DNA of 64,000 bases. Origin: Chitinophagales bacterium (GTDB lineage Bacteria > Bacteroidota > Bacteroidia > Chitinophagales > Saprospiraceae). This document shows, one piece after another, positions 17,111 through 25,699 of the stretch (position 1 is the first letter of the stretch; every line of letters starts with the position of its first letter). Under the pieces are notes generated by a model, which worked only from the letters and a program-made list of their open reading frames with translations, made no database searches and was not told the DNA's origin. A program made the translations under genes and the position numbers. Where the stretch lies: NCBI GenBank assembly GCA_017303475.1, contig JAFLBO010000003.1, positions 247,581-311,580 of the forward strand, read 5' to 3'.

Positions 17111-17644
17111 TTAACAACTTATCCATTCGGCAAATTCCAGCAGGGAATCAAACTGATAGTCTATTTTTTGTTGCGGAAGCCTGGAAACTTCCTCCATTTT
17201 TCCCCGAATTAACACCGATTTGATGCCAAGCGTTTCCGCAAATTGCATATCGGAAATGGAATCGCCTACCATCCAGGCATGCTCAAAATCTATTTCAGGG
17301 TAATCTGCCAGGGCTTTCCAGGCCATTCCAGTGGCCGGTTTCCGGCAGGTGCACGCTAATTCCGATCGGTGCGGACAGTAATACACCCGGTCAATACGTC
17401 CGCCGGCTGCTTCCACGATATCCAGCATTTTCCGGTGTACGGCATATAATTCCATGTCTGTCATCAGGCCTTTCCCAATTCCTGCCTGATTGGTTACTAC
17501 AAAAATCCGGTCAAATTTACTGGTGAGCAAACGCAGGGCTTCTCCCAATCCTTCCATAGGCTGGAAAGCTTCGGGCGATTTGACATAATCACCCGGGATG
17601 CGGTGGTTGATCACCCCGTCGCGGTCGAGAAAAAGGGTTTCCAT
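17111..17644 (-). CDS. gmhB: D-glycero-D-manno-heptose 1,7-bisphosphate 7-phosphatase
   Basis: A 177-residue HAD-family phosphatase; the chosen start gives METLFLDRDGVIN with the DxDGV nucleophile motif at once. VVTNQAGIGKGLM supplies HAD motif 2, and YYCPHRSELACTCRKPATG is the Cys/His zinc loop that marks the GmhB/HisB-like branch. MVGDSISDMQFA is motif 4. It removes the C7 phosphate of heptose-1,7-bisphosphate, the step after the RfaE1 kinase. It lies only 4 bp downstream of the Mrp gene on the same strand, so the two are probably co-transcribed despite unrelated roles. Confidence 0.9.
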   Translation of the reverse strand: METLFLDRDGVINHRIPGDYVKSPEAFQPMEGLGEALRLLTSKFDRIFVVTNQAGIGKGLMTDMELYAVHRKMLDIVEAAGGRIDRVYYCPHRSELACTCRKPATGMAWKALADYPEIDFEHAWMVGDSISDMQFAETLGIKSVLIRGKMEEVSRLPQQKIDYQFDSLLEFAEWISC

Positions 17645-17648
17645 GAAA

Positions 17649-18701
17649 TTATCCAACGAGTGCGCCAACCTGACGCAGTACATTTTTAGCCACTGTCATG
17701 AAGGCATCCGATACCATGCGGTTCTCCTGCAAAATAGCCGGATGGCCCTCATCGCCGCCTTCACGAACACTTTGCACCAGAGGGATTTGGCCTAAAAGTA
17801 CCGAGCGACTTTCCAGGGCCAGGCGCTTTCCGCCTCCCTGGCCAAAGATGTAATATTTGTTTTCCGGAAGTTCTGCCGGTGTGAACCACGACATGTTCTC
17901 CACTACGCCCAGGATAGGTACATCTATTTGCGGGAGCAAAAACATATTCATCGCCTTGATCGCATCGGCAATAGCAACTTCCTGAGGCGTAGTTACCAAA
18001 ACAGCGCCGGTAATGGGTACTGTTTGTACCAGTGTGAGCTGCACATCGCCGGTGCCGGGAGGCAGGTCCACGATGAGGAAATCCAGTTCTGGCCACAGCA
18101 CATCGCTTACAAATTGCTTGATAATGGCTCCTAATCTTGGCCCGCGCAACACAACTGCCTGTTCCGGATCAATGATAAACCCAATGCTGATACAGGGAAT
18201 TCCATGGCCTTCCAGCGGAATCATTTTAGGTACACCTGTTACATCTTTCACCTTGGGGCGTTCGCCCACTAGTCCCAACATAGTAGGAATACTTGGGCCA
18301 TACACATCTGCGTCGAGCAGGCCCACGCGCGCGCCCATGGCCTTGAGCCCTAGCGCCAGATTGACGGCTACAGTGCTTTTGCCCACGCCACCTTTGCCGC
18401 TACCTACAGCAATCACATGTTTGATTTGTGGTAGGGCGCTGGGCGGAGCCGTGCCGTCAGTAGCGCGTGTAACAAAATGGGCATTGACAGAAGCTTGTGG
18501 ATACACTTCGGCAATAGCGCCTATGCAGGCAAAGTTTAATTCAGCCTTCCCTGCCATTTGCAGAGAAGGAATAGCCAGTTTAAAATTGATGTTATTGCCT
18601 TGAATTTCAAGGTCTTGGACCATGCCGGCAGTGATGATGTCGCGACCGGTTTGAGGGTCGCTTACATTCTTGAGGGCACTCAGGATGCGTTCTTTTTCCA
18701 T
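17649..18701 (-). CDS. apbC: Mrp/ApbC-type P-loop iron-sulfur carrier ATPase
   Basis: A 350-residue protein. The N-terminal 90 residues (ILSALKNVSDPQTGRDI) form a MIP18/DUF59 domain. The deviant Walker A GSGKGGVGKSTVAVNLA lies near residue 100, and LLDADVYGPSIPTMLG and FLIVDLPPGTGDVQLTLVQ complete the MinD/Mrp ATPase. Proteins of this type bind and transfer [4Fe-4S] clusters to apo-enzymes. A CxxC pair seen in some homologues is not visible near the C-terminus, where ENMSWFTPAELP is found. A likely client in this window is the 2-oxoacid:ferredoxin oxidoreductase system, though that link is only an inference. Confidence 0.93.
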   Translation of the reverse strand: MEKERILSALKNVSDPQTGRDIITAGMVQDLEIQGNNINFKLAIPSLQMAGKAELNFACIGAIAEVYPQASVNAHFVTRATDGTAPPSALPQIKHVIAVGSGKGGVGKSTVAVNLALGLKAMGARVGLLDADVYGPSIPTMLGLVGERPKVKDVTGVPKMIPLEGHGIPCISIGFIIDPEQAVVLRGPRLGAIIKQFVSDVLWPELDFLIVDLPPGTGDVQLTLVQTVPITGAVLVTTPQEVAIADAIKAMNMFLLPQIDVPILGVVENMSWFTPAELPENKYYIFGQGGGKRLALESRSVLLGQIPLVQSVREGGDEGHPAILQENRMVSDAFMTVAKNVLRQVGALVG

Positions 18702-18725
18702 ATTGCAACGGGGAGCGTGATCCCC

Positions 18726-19805
18726 TTAACCGATTTTAAAAGCAATGGTTTTCATTCTTCGGGTTTTTTCTCCTGTTTCCAGCGTTTCTTCCAGAATCAT
18801 GGCCTGGGCTGCAGGCAACTGAAATACCGAAGCCATGTTGCGAATGCTGGCAGCCGGAACCTTAGCTGCCTTCAAGGATTCCATGATTTCATGGAGCGTA
18901 AAGGTCTGAATAACCTCCTGCAGCCTGGTATTTAGAGATTCCCGGTGTATTACTCTCGCTTTATTGGTTTGATATTCCGCCATTTCCAATAAAATACCCA
19001 ACCCTAAAGCGCGGCAAAGTTGGGAAAATTGTCGCTCAGTGCCTACCGCAAGTAAAAGGATTTGTCCGTCAGCACAAGTATAGGTATCGCCATAGGGGGC
19101 GATATTGGGGTGCCGGGTGCCCATACGTTGCGGAATAAAGCCGTTCATCAGGTAATTACATGCCTGGTTAGCCAACGATGACAGTGCAGATTCCATCAGA
19201 GAAGTTGTTACGGTGCAACCTTTGCCGGTTCTGGCTTTTTGCAGGAGCCCTAACAGTATAGCCTCTTTTAATTGATGTGCAGCAAGAATATCAATCAGCG
19301 CCACCGGCATTTTTACCGGCGGACGATCTGCTTCTCCGTTCATGTACATAAAGCCTGCTTCTGCCTGTAAAACGGCATCAAAAGCCGGGCTTTCATCCTC
19401 CGGATCTGCAAAGGCATTGAGTTGGGCATAAATCAGGCCCGGATTGATTGCCAACAGGGAATCAGGATCCAGCTGCATTTTACGGGCAGAAGAAGGTTTA
19501 AAATTGGAAATGACAACATCGGCCTCCCGGGTTAATTGAAGGGCTAACTGCTGATCTTCTGCCTGAGTGAGGTCCAGGAAAAGATGTTTTTTGCCCCAGT
19601 TTACACTGCACCAATAAGCAGAAATGGGTGATTCCGGCAATTCTGAGGGCTGTTTCCAGGCCCGAGTGACATCTCCGCTGGTGGTTTTGTTTTCAATTTT
19701 AATCACTTCGGCGCCGAGTTCTGCAAAAAACATCCCCACTGCCGGACCCGCCAGAACACTGGCAAATTCAACCACCTTTAATCCTTTAAAAAACGTATCT
19801 TGCAT
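18726..19805 (-). CDS. CaiB/BaiF family (class III) CoA transferase
   Basis: A 359-residue protein with the family N-terminus GLKVVEFASVLAGPAVGMFF and AELGAEVIKIENKTTSGDVTR, then LDLTQAEDQQ and SNFKPSSARKMQLD. These enzymes move CoA between carboxylic acids through an aspartyl-CoA intermediate; FDAVLQAEAGFMY fits the region of the catalytic Asp. The substrates cannot be read from sequence. At 359 residues it is slightly shorter than the usual 380-400. The gene diverges from the NAD(P)HX repair gene with only 29 bp between start codons. Confidence 0.9.
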   Translation of the reverse strand: MQDTFFKGLKVVEFASVLAGPAVGMFFAELGAEVIKIENKTTSGDVTRAWKQPSELPESPISAYWCSVNWGKKHLFLDLTQAEDQQLALQLTREADVVISNFKPSSARKMQLDPDSLLAINPGLIYAQLNAFADPEDESPAFDAVLQAEAGFMYMNGEADRPPVKMPVALIDILAAHQLKEAILLGLLQKARTGKGCTVTTSLMESALSSLANQACNYLMNGFIPQRMGTRHPNIAPYGDTYTCADGQILLLAVGTERQFSQLCRALGLGILLEMAEYQTNKARVIHRESLNTRLQEVIQTFTLHEIMESLKAAKVPAASIRNMASVFQLPAAQAMILEETLETGEKTRRMKTIAFKIG

Positions 19806-19834
19806 GTTGTTTTACCGTGCGTAAAGTGTTGTCT

Positions 19835-21349
19835 ATGAAAATCTATTCTGCCGCCCAAACCCGTGCCTGGGATTCGTACACCATCGAACACGAACCAGTT
19901 AGCTCATTTGAGCTAATGAACCGAGCAGTGCAGGTGTTAACTGATTGGTTTTTGCAAACATATCCCTTGCGTACCCGTCCAGTTTGGATTCTTTGCGGAA
20001 CAGGAAATAATGGCGGCGACGGCCTGGCCCTGGCACGGCACCTTAGCTGGGAAGATTATGATGCGAAGGTACTGGTGTGTGACTTCTCAGGGAAGCACAG
20101 CCAAGATTTTGACCGTCAAATGGCTGATTTACCCACGCATGGTCAAATAGCGGTAACAACCTGGCAATCGCCAGACTCTTTAAGTTTCATTCCATCGGAT
20201 GCTTTGGTAGTAGACGCCTTGTTTGGGTCCGGGTTAAATCGTTGTCTGGAAGGCCACTGGGCGCAACTGGTGACACAAATCAACCAACTCACCAACGAGA
20301 TTGTAGCCATCGATTTGCCCAGCGGATTATTGGCAGATGTACATACTCCGGGAGAGGCAGTTGTGCGGGCCTCCCAAACCTTTTCTTTTGAACGACCCAA
20401 GCTGGCTTTTTTTATGCCGGAAAATGCCGGAAGGGTAGGGCAGTGGTATGTTGGTAAAATAGGGTTGTTAGCGGAGTATGAAGCAACCGTTCCATCTCCA
20501 TATGAGCTGATTACCCCGGAGGAGGTGCGACAGTGGTTGCAACCGCGTTCAAAATTTTCCCATAAAGGCACTTTCGGTCATGCCTTAATGGTGGCCGGGA
20601 GTTATGGGAAGATGGGGGCTGCGGTACTGGCTTCGCGCGCCTGCCTGCGCGCAGGTACAGGATTGCTGAGCGTTCACAGCCCTTCCAGCGGCTATCTGGT
20701 ACTACAAAGTGCTGTACCGGAAGCCATGTTTAGTCCCGATAAACGTGCCAGGTATTGGTCGTCGGTTCCGGATATGGGGCAATATTCCGCTATTGGGGTA
20801 GGACCGGGCATTGATAGAAAGCCGGAAACAGCTATAGCTTTTGAAGGATTGCTGCAGGCCACAAAATCACCGTTGGTACTGGATGCAGATGCCCTTAATT
20901 TACTGGCAGAAAATCCCGGATTTTGGGCCTTTGTGCCGGAAAATACTATCCTAACTCCTCATCCAAAGGAGTTTGAACGCTTGTTTGGAAAGTCGGAGGA
21001 TGATTTTGCGCGCCTGGACTTATTGCAGCAAAAAGCATCAGAGCACAAGGTGGTCATTGTGTTAAAGGGCGCCCATACCGTCATTGCCCTCCCATCTGGC
21101 GAATGTTGGTTCAATAGCAGCGGCAACCCGGGCATGGCCACAGGTGGCTCCGGCGATGTACTTACCGGCATCATTACCGGATTGCTGGCACAGAAATACA
21201 CGCCGGCACAGGCTGCCCTATTGGGTGTTTACCTGCATGGACTTGCCGGCGATCTGGCAGCAGAACAACTGGGGGAACAGGCAATGATTGCCAGCGACCT
21301 CATTGAGTATTTGCCGGCAGCCTGGAAGGATTTAAGAAAGCCTGGCTAA
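19835..21349 (+). CDS. nnrD: Bifunctional NAD(P)HX epimerase / ADP-dependent dehydratase
   Basis: A 504-residue fusion starting at MKIYSAAQTRAWDSYT. The N-terminal YjeF domain has GTGNNGGDGLALARHL and FGSGLNRCLEG (epimerase). The C-terminal ribokinase-like domain has SYGKMGAAVLASRACLRAGT, LTPHPKEFERLFG and NPGMATGGSGDVLTGIITG (dehydratase). Together they repair hydrated NADH and NADPH in the cytoplasm. Length and domain order match bacterial Nnr. The 3' end overlaps the convergent acyl-CoA reductase gene by 18 bp. Confidence 0.95.
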   Translation: MKIYSAAQTRAWDSYTIEHEPVSSFELMNRAVQVLTDWFLQTYPLRTRPVWILCGTGNNGGDGLALARHLSWEDYDAKVLVCDFSGKHSQDFDRQMADLPTHGQIAVTTWQSPDSLSFIPSDALVVDALFGSGLNRCLEGHWAQLVTQINQLTNEIVAIDLPSGLLADVHTPGEAVVRASQTFSFERPKLAFFMPENAGRVGQWYVGKIGLLAEYEATVPSPYELITPEEVRQWLQPRSKFSHKGTFGHALMVAGSYGKMGAAVLASRACLRAGTGLLSVHSPSSGYLVLQSAVPEAMFSPDKRARYWSSVPDMGQYSAIGVGPGIDRKPETAIAFEGLLQATKSPLVLDADALNLLAENPGFWAFVPENTILTPHPKEFERLFGKSEDDFARLDLLQQKASEHKVVIVLKGAHTVIALPSGECWFNSSGNPGMATGGSGDVLTGIITGLLAQKYTPAQAALLGVYLHGLAGDLAAEQLGEQAMIASDLIEYLPAAWKDLRKPG

Positions 21350-22390
21350 AAACGCCAACACATCCACGCCATCAGGGTAATCGTTCAGGCTGGGCTCCTG
21401 GGTTTTGCCAAATGGGATGTTGGTAAAACCTTTAACCGGCGTTTTTCCTACCAGACATTGGATATCTGTGCTTTTAGCAGCCAGCATTTCATCCAATTCC
21501 TGAAGATCGCTGTAATATTCATAGTGCACAGAAGCAATTCGGGCTTGCAGCGAAGGGTTTTCCGTTAGTAGCAGGCATCCGTTGTTCAGGTGCGGAATTT
21601 TGTTCAGGATCAGCAGCGTGAAGTTGTAGTCAAAGTTGTTTTTGTACTTGTCGTGATTAGCCAGTTCACGGTATTCATGCAGGGTTTCCAACAGAAAGTC
21701 GAACTGATAACCATGCGGCACGTAAAGTTTACTCACATTACGGCATCCGAGCCCGAAATAGGTGAAAATATCCCGCCCAAGCGCCATCAATTCCTCCTGA
21801 GTTTCCATACCGGTCAATATTGCCACGGAGTTGCGGTTATGGCGGATAATATGCGGGTATTTGCCAAAGTATTGCTCAAAATACCGCGCGGTGTTGTTAC
21901 TTCCGGTGGCAATTACGGCATCAAAACCTTTGAGGTGTTCGCCTTCCTGCACGAATTCTGTAGATGCCCAGACTTCATGTTGCCATTCTGCCATTTTTTT
22001 TACCAAAAGCGGCAGTAGTCGTTTGTCTTTGTCGCTCAGTTTTACCTTTGCACGATAGCCCATGATGAACACACACAGCCAATCCTGAAAACCAACCAGC
22101 GGCAGATTGCCGGCCATAACGATTCCAATGGATTTGGAAAAAGGCGGGATATCTTTGGCAGGATTGGGATGTTTGTCCCAACAGTCGTATTGTGCGAGCC
22201 AGTTTTCCAATTTGCCGGAATCCAGAAATTGTTCAGAAATGCTGCGCAGCGCTTGTCTGACATTATCCTCAGTAAACCATTTGTTCTCCTGATAAGTTTG
22301 AGCAATGGCCTGATCCAAAGCAGCGTCGCCGCCGGAGTTCAGGTAATGACCCAGTTCTTGTAGTGCAGCAATTCTTTGTTCGAGCGTCAC
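21332..22390 (-). CDS. LuxC-type acyl-CoA reductase
   Basis: A 352-residue protein that starts at GTG (MTLEQRIAALQELGHYL). Family motifs include GIVMAGNLPLVGFQDWL, VIATGSNNTARYFEQYFG and IRHNRNSVAIL. YFGLGCRNVSKLYVP contains the conserved Cys that would carry the thioester intermediate. Such enzymes reduce fatty acyl-CoA to aldehyde with NADPH; no lux genes are near, so a role in lipid or wax-like metabolism is more likely than luminescence. A -7 box TACCTTTG lies about 21 bp upstream. Confidence 0.87.
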   Translation of the reverse strand: MTLEQRIAALQELGHYLNSGGDAALDQAIAQTYQENKWFTEDNVRQALRSISEQFLDSGKLENWLAQYDCWDKHPNPAKDIPPFSKSIGIVMAGNLPLVGFQDWLCVFIMGYRAKVKLSDKDKRLLPLLVKKMAEWQHEVWASTEFVQEGEHLKGFDAVIATGSNNTARYFEQYFGKYPHIIRHNRNSVAILTGMETQEELMALGRDIFTYFGLGCRNVSKLYVPHGYQFDFLLETLHEYRELANHDKYKNNFDYNFTLLILNKIPHLNNGCLLLTENPSLQARIASVHYEYYSDLQELDEMLAAKSTDIQCLVGKTPVKGFTNIPFGKTQEPSLNDYPDGVDVLAFLARLS

Positions 22391-22410
22391 GTGAAATAGA
22401 TTTTGAGCTG

Positions 22411-22418
22411 CAAAGGTA
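22411..22418 (-). promoter_or_regulatory. Bacteroidota-type -7 box (TACCTTTG) for the acyl-CoA reductase gene
   Basis: On the minus strand TACCTTTGC matches TAnnTTTG and lies 20 bp before the GTG start, the spacing expected for a short leader. The -33 TTG was not located with confidence. Confidence 0.5.
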
Positions 22419-22509
22419 AACGCTTCTGATATGGACGGCTTAGCGCTTTGGCAAATTTACATTGCCAATCAATAAGCAAAATGTCCGGCAGTATTGCAAT
22501 TTTTAGTTA

Positions 22510-22529
22510 TACTATCCTTAATAATAGTA
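22510..22529. promoter_or_regulatory. Inverted repeat TACTAT-N8-ATAGTA upstream of the ABC export operon
   Basis: A 6-bp inverted repeat with an 8-bp spacer sits 50-70 bp before the ABC gene start, in an AT-rich leader. A near-match -7 box TATCCTTG follows at 22552-22559. The repeat could be an operator for a dimeric regulator. The evidence is its position and symmetry only. Confidence 0.3.
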
Positions 22530-22578
22530 AAACTATTAAACAATCCGACTTTATCCTTGTTTCGGGGCAATTGATCCT

Positions 22579-24324
22579 ATGGCAACAATAACTCAGTCTA
22601 CACTTAGCCCGGTGCAACGCATACTTCGATTGTTCGGGCAATATCGAAGAGAAATCCGGTACATTATTCTGTACGCTGTGATTTCCGGACTCATCAACCT
22701 ATCGCTTCCACTTGGGATTCAAGCCATTATCGGACAAATAGCCGGTGGTGGTATAAACGCTTCCTGGGGTGTATTGGTTCTATTTGTTTTGGTGGGAGCT
22801 GCCTTGACAGGCGTGCTGCGTATCATGCAATTATCGGTGGTTGAATACATACAGCGCCGGATATTCACAGAATCAGCGCTTGATTTTGCCGTACGTATTC
22901 CAAGGCTAAACCTGGAGTCATTGCGAAAAGAGCATTTGCCGGAATTAGTTAACCGTTTTTTTGATACCATCACTTTGCAAAAAGGAATGCCAAAAGTGCT
23001 GATTGACGGTATTACTGCCATTTTGCAGATTGTTTTCAGTTTACTTTTGCTATCAGTGTACCATGCTTCCTTTTTGATGTTTTCACTTTTACTGCTGGGA
23101 GTATTGGCTGTTTTGTTTTACTGGATAGCTCCCTGGGGTTTACAAACCAGTTTACAGGAATCCAAATACAAGTATAAACTGGTATTCTGGCTGGAGGAAA
23201 TGGCCAGGGTAGCTGTAACTTTCAAACTAGCCGGCGAAAATGACTTTCCTATCAGAAGAACCGACGAAATAACCGCGAACTACCTGGATGCCCGTTCCAG
23301 ACACTGGCGTATTCTGATGGTTAAATTCATAAGCAGTACTGTATTCAGAGTGCTTACGCTGGGCAGTTTTTTGGTATTGGGTAGTTTGCTGGTTATGCAA
23401 AATGAACTGAATATCGGGCAGTTTGTGGCAGCAGAAATATTGATTCTGTTTGTGATAGAATCTGTTGAAAAACTGATTGTTCTACATGAAACAGGTTATG
23501 ATGTACTCACTGCAACTGAAAAATTGGGGCAAGTAGCTGATTTGCCGCTGGAAAGAGAAGGTGGCGTTCGGGTGGAAGAGTTCTGCGCCAATGAACAACC
23601 CCTGGCAGTTGAATTGCGTAATCTGAGCTATCAGTTTGCTGATGGGGATTCCAAGATATTGAAAGACATCCAGCTAAAAATTGTTCCAGGTGAACGAGTG
23701 GCGGTTTCTGGTTACAACGCTTCTGGCAAAAGCACGCTCATGCAAATTCTTTCTGTGGTTCGGAGGGATTTCACCGGCACTTTGCTATTCAATGGATTGC
23801 CCAAACAAAACCTGAATTTGCGCAGTTTGCGGGAGCATATAGGAGATTTGTCTTCACAGGAGGATATATTCAAGGGCACCATTTTGGAAAATATTTCCAT
23901 TGGAAACCCCAAAGTCAGTTTGGCGCGTGTACTGGAAGTTGTTGAAAGCCTGGGCTTGAACGAGTTCGTACGGGAAAGTCCAAAAGGGCTTGAAACTGAA
24001 TTACTGCCTGGAGGTATCAATATTCCGCGCAGCACCATCACTAAAATATTGGTAGCACGTGCTGTAGTGGCGCGGCCTAATCTATTGGTGATGGAAGAGC
24101 CACTTACCGCCCTGAGTTTTAAAGACAGAATCAATGTAGCCCAGTATTTGGCCAAAAAAGACCAACCCTGGACCCTGATTTGTGTCACAGAAGACCCCGT
24201 TATGGCCGCAGTATGCGACCGGGTGGTGTTGTTGAAAGAAGGTGAAATTATTTTTGATGGCAGTTTTGAGGCTGCCCAACAAACCAAAGATTTCACCAAA
24301 GTATTCCGGTCTAACCTGATTTAA
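22579..24324 (+). CDS. Exporter-type ABC protein (TM domain plus degenerate ATPase domain)
   Basis: A 581-residue half transporter with an N-terminal six-helix membrane domain (residues 1-310) and a C-terminal nucleotide-binding domain. There is no peptidase domain. The Walker A site is intact (GYNASGKST). The signature region reads LPGGINIPRS instead of LSGGQ, Walker B is LLVMEEP (Asp to Glu), the D-loop is TALS, and the H-loop His is replaced by Glu (CVTEDP). The first gene of a three-gene operon with HlyD- and TolC-like proteins, it should energise a tripartite exporter. Weak or unusual ATPase activity is likely, and the substrate is unknown. Confidence 0.88.
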   Translation: MATITQSTLSPVQRILRLFGQYRREIRYIILYAVISGLINLSLPLGIQAIIGQIAGGGINASWGVLVLFVLVGAALTGVLRIMQLSVVEYIQRRIFTESALDFAVRIPRLNLESLRKEHLPELVNRFFDTITLQKGMPKVLIDGITAILQIVFSLLLLSVYHASFLMFSLLLLGVLAVLFYWIAPWGLQTSLQESKYKYKLVFWLEEMARVAVTFKLAGENDFPIRRTDEITANYLDARSRHWRILMVKFISSTVFRVLTLGSFLVLGSLLVMQNELNIGQFVAAEILILFVIESVEKLIVLHETGYDVLTATEKLGQVADLPLEREGGVRVEEFCANEQPLAVELRNLSYQFADGDSKILKDIQLKIVPGERVAVSGYNASGKSTLMQILSVVRRDFTGTLLFNGLPKQNLNLRSLREHIGDLSSQEDIFKGTILENISIGNPKVSLARVLEVVESLGLNEFVRESPKGLETELLPGGINIPRSTITKILVARAVVARPNLLVMEEPLTALSFKDRINVAQYLAKKDQPWTLICVTEDPVMAAVCDRVVLLKEGEIIFDGSFEAAQQTKDFTKVFRSNLI

Positions 24325-24337
24325 CCAAAACCCATTT

Positions 24338-25699
24338 ATGCTGAATATTTCTGAAAATAACCTGCCGGGCTCAGCTTATCCTGACACCCTTAAGTCGCAA
24401 CATAAAAACAGGATGCCCAGTTGGCTTTGGTCGTTCCGTAGGCTTATGCTTGGGATTTTGACAGTCTTTTTAATTTTCATGTTTCTTCCATGGACGCAAA
24501 ACGTGCGTGCCGACGGCCGGGTTACCACCCTGCGCCCGGAGCAGCGTCCACAAACGGTGCATGCCACCATTGCCGGTCGTATCGAACGTTGGTATGTAGC
24601 AGAAGGTCAGGCAGTTAAACGAGGAGATACCCTGGTTTTTCTTTCCGAGGTTAAGGCAGAGTATTTTGACCCGGCCCTTGTTGAGCGTATGGGTGATCAA
24701 GTTTCTGCAAAAAAAGGCGCCATCGGCACATATGGTCAAAAAGCAGATGCCTTATTGAATCAGATAGATGCCATGCGCAAAGAACTTGACAGCAAAACCA
24801 GTCAGATTCGGAATAAGGTGGAGCAGGCCCGACTAAAGATAGTGAGTGATAGCATCAAAGTGGCGCAGGCAGATATTGATTTGCAAGTGGCTAGACGCCA
24901 GTTTGAAGGGATCAAGGTGTTATATGATAAAGGACTGGAGCCATTGACCAAATTTGAGGAACGCAGGTTAAAGCTGCAGGATGCGGAAACCAAACGTATT
25001 GCTGCGCAAAACCAGTTAGCTTCCAGTAAAAACGATCTGGCCATTTACCAGACCGAATTGCGACTGGTACAAAATGAAACAGCCAACAAAATAGCCAAGG
25101 CAGAAAGCGATCGGTTCAGTACCCTCAGTGAACAGTTTGATGCCACGGCAACGGTGAGTAAATTGCAGATAGAACGAGAGAACTATGCCCGGCGACAGAA
25201 CTTCTATTTCATTTTAGCGCCGCAGGATGGCTTTATTGTACAAGCCATTAAACCGGGTATTGGAGAAATCATTAAAGAGGGCGAACCTTTGCTCAGTATA
25301 CAACCTGCTGATTATCAATTGGCTGTAGAAATGTATGTGAAACCGCTGGATTTACCACTCTTACAATTAGGCAATGAAGTTCGATTTATGTTTGATGGTT
25401 GGCCGGCCTTCTTTTTCAGTGGCTGGCCGGGGGTTTCGCTGGGTACTTTCGGGGGAAAGGTGGTAGCCATTGACCGCAATATCAGCGCTAATGGTAAATT
25501 CAGGGTGTTGATTGCGCCTGACCCTAACGACCATCCCTGGCCCAACGCATTACTTCCGGGCGGTGGGGCGAAGGGTATTGCCTTATTAAATGACGTACCG
25601 GTTTGGTATGAGTTATGGCGAATGATCAACGGTTTTCCGCCTGATTTGTATCAGGGATTGCCAGGTGGAAATTCAAAGGAAAAGGAGGCCAAAAAGTGA
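24338..25699 (+). CDS. HlyD-family membrane fusion (adaptor) protein
   Basis: A 453-residue adaptor with one N-terminal transmembrane helix (LMLGILTVFLIFMFLPW), a lipoyl-like half (IERWYVAEGQAVKRGDTL), and a long alpha-helical hairpin from about residue 130 to 285. The returning lipoyl half is FILAPQDGFIVQAIKPGIGE, followed by a beta-barrel region. It would bridge the ABC protein and the TolC-like protein across the periplasm. It starts 13 bp after the ABC gene, and its stop overlaps the next start. Confidence 0.9.
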   Translation: MLNISENNLPGSAYPDTLKSQHKNRMPSWLWSFRRLMLGILTVFLIFMFLPWTQNVRADGRVTTLRPEQRPQTVHATIAGRIERWYVAEGQAVKRGDTLVFLSEVKAEYFDPALVERMGDQVSAKKGAIGTYGQKADALLNQIDAMRKELDSKTSQIRNKVEQARLKIVSDSIKVAQADIDLQVARRQFEGIKVLYDKGLEPLTKFEERRLKLQDAETKRIAAQNQLASSKNDLAIYQTELRLVQNETANKIAKAESDRFSTLSEQFDATATVSKLQIERENYARRQNFYFILAPQDGFIVQAIKPGIGEIIKEGEPLLSIQPADYQLAVEMYVKPLDLPLLQLGNEVRFMFDGWPAFFFSGWPGVSLGTFGGKVVAIDRNISANGKFRVLIAPDPNDHPWPNALLPGGGAKGIALLNDVPVWYELWRMINGFPPDLYQGLPGGNSKEKEAKK

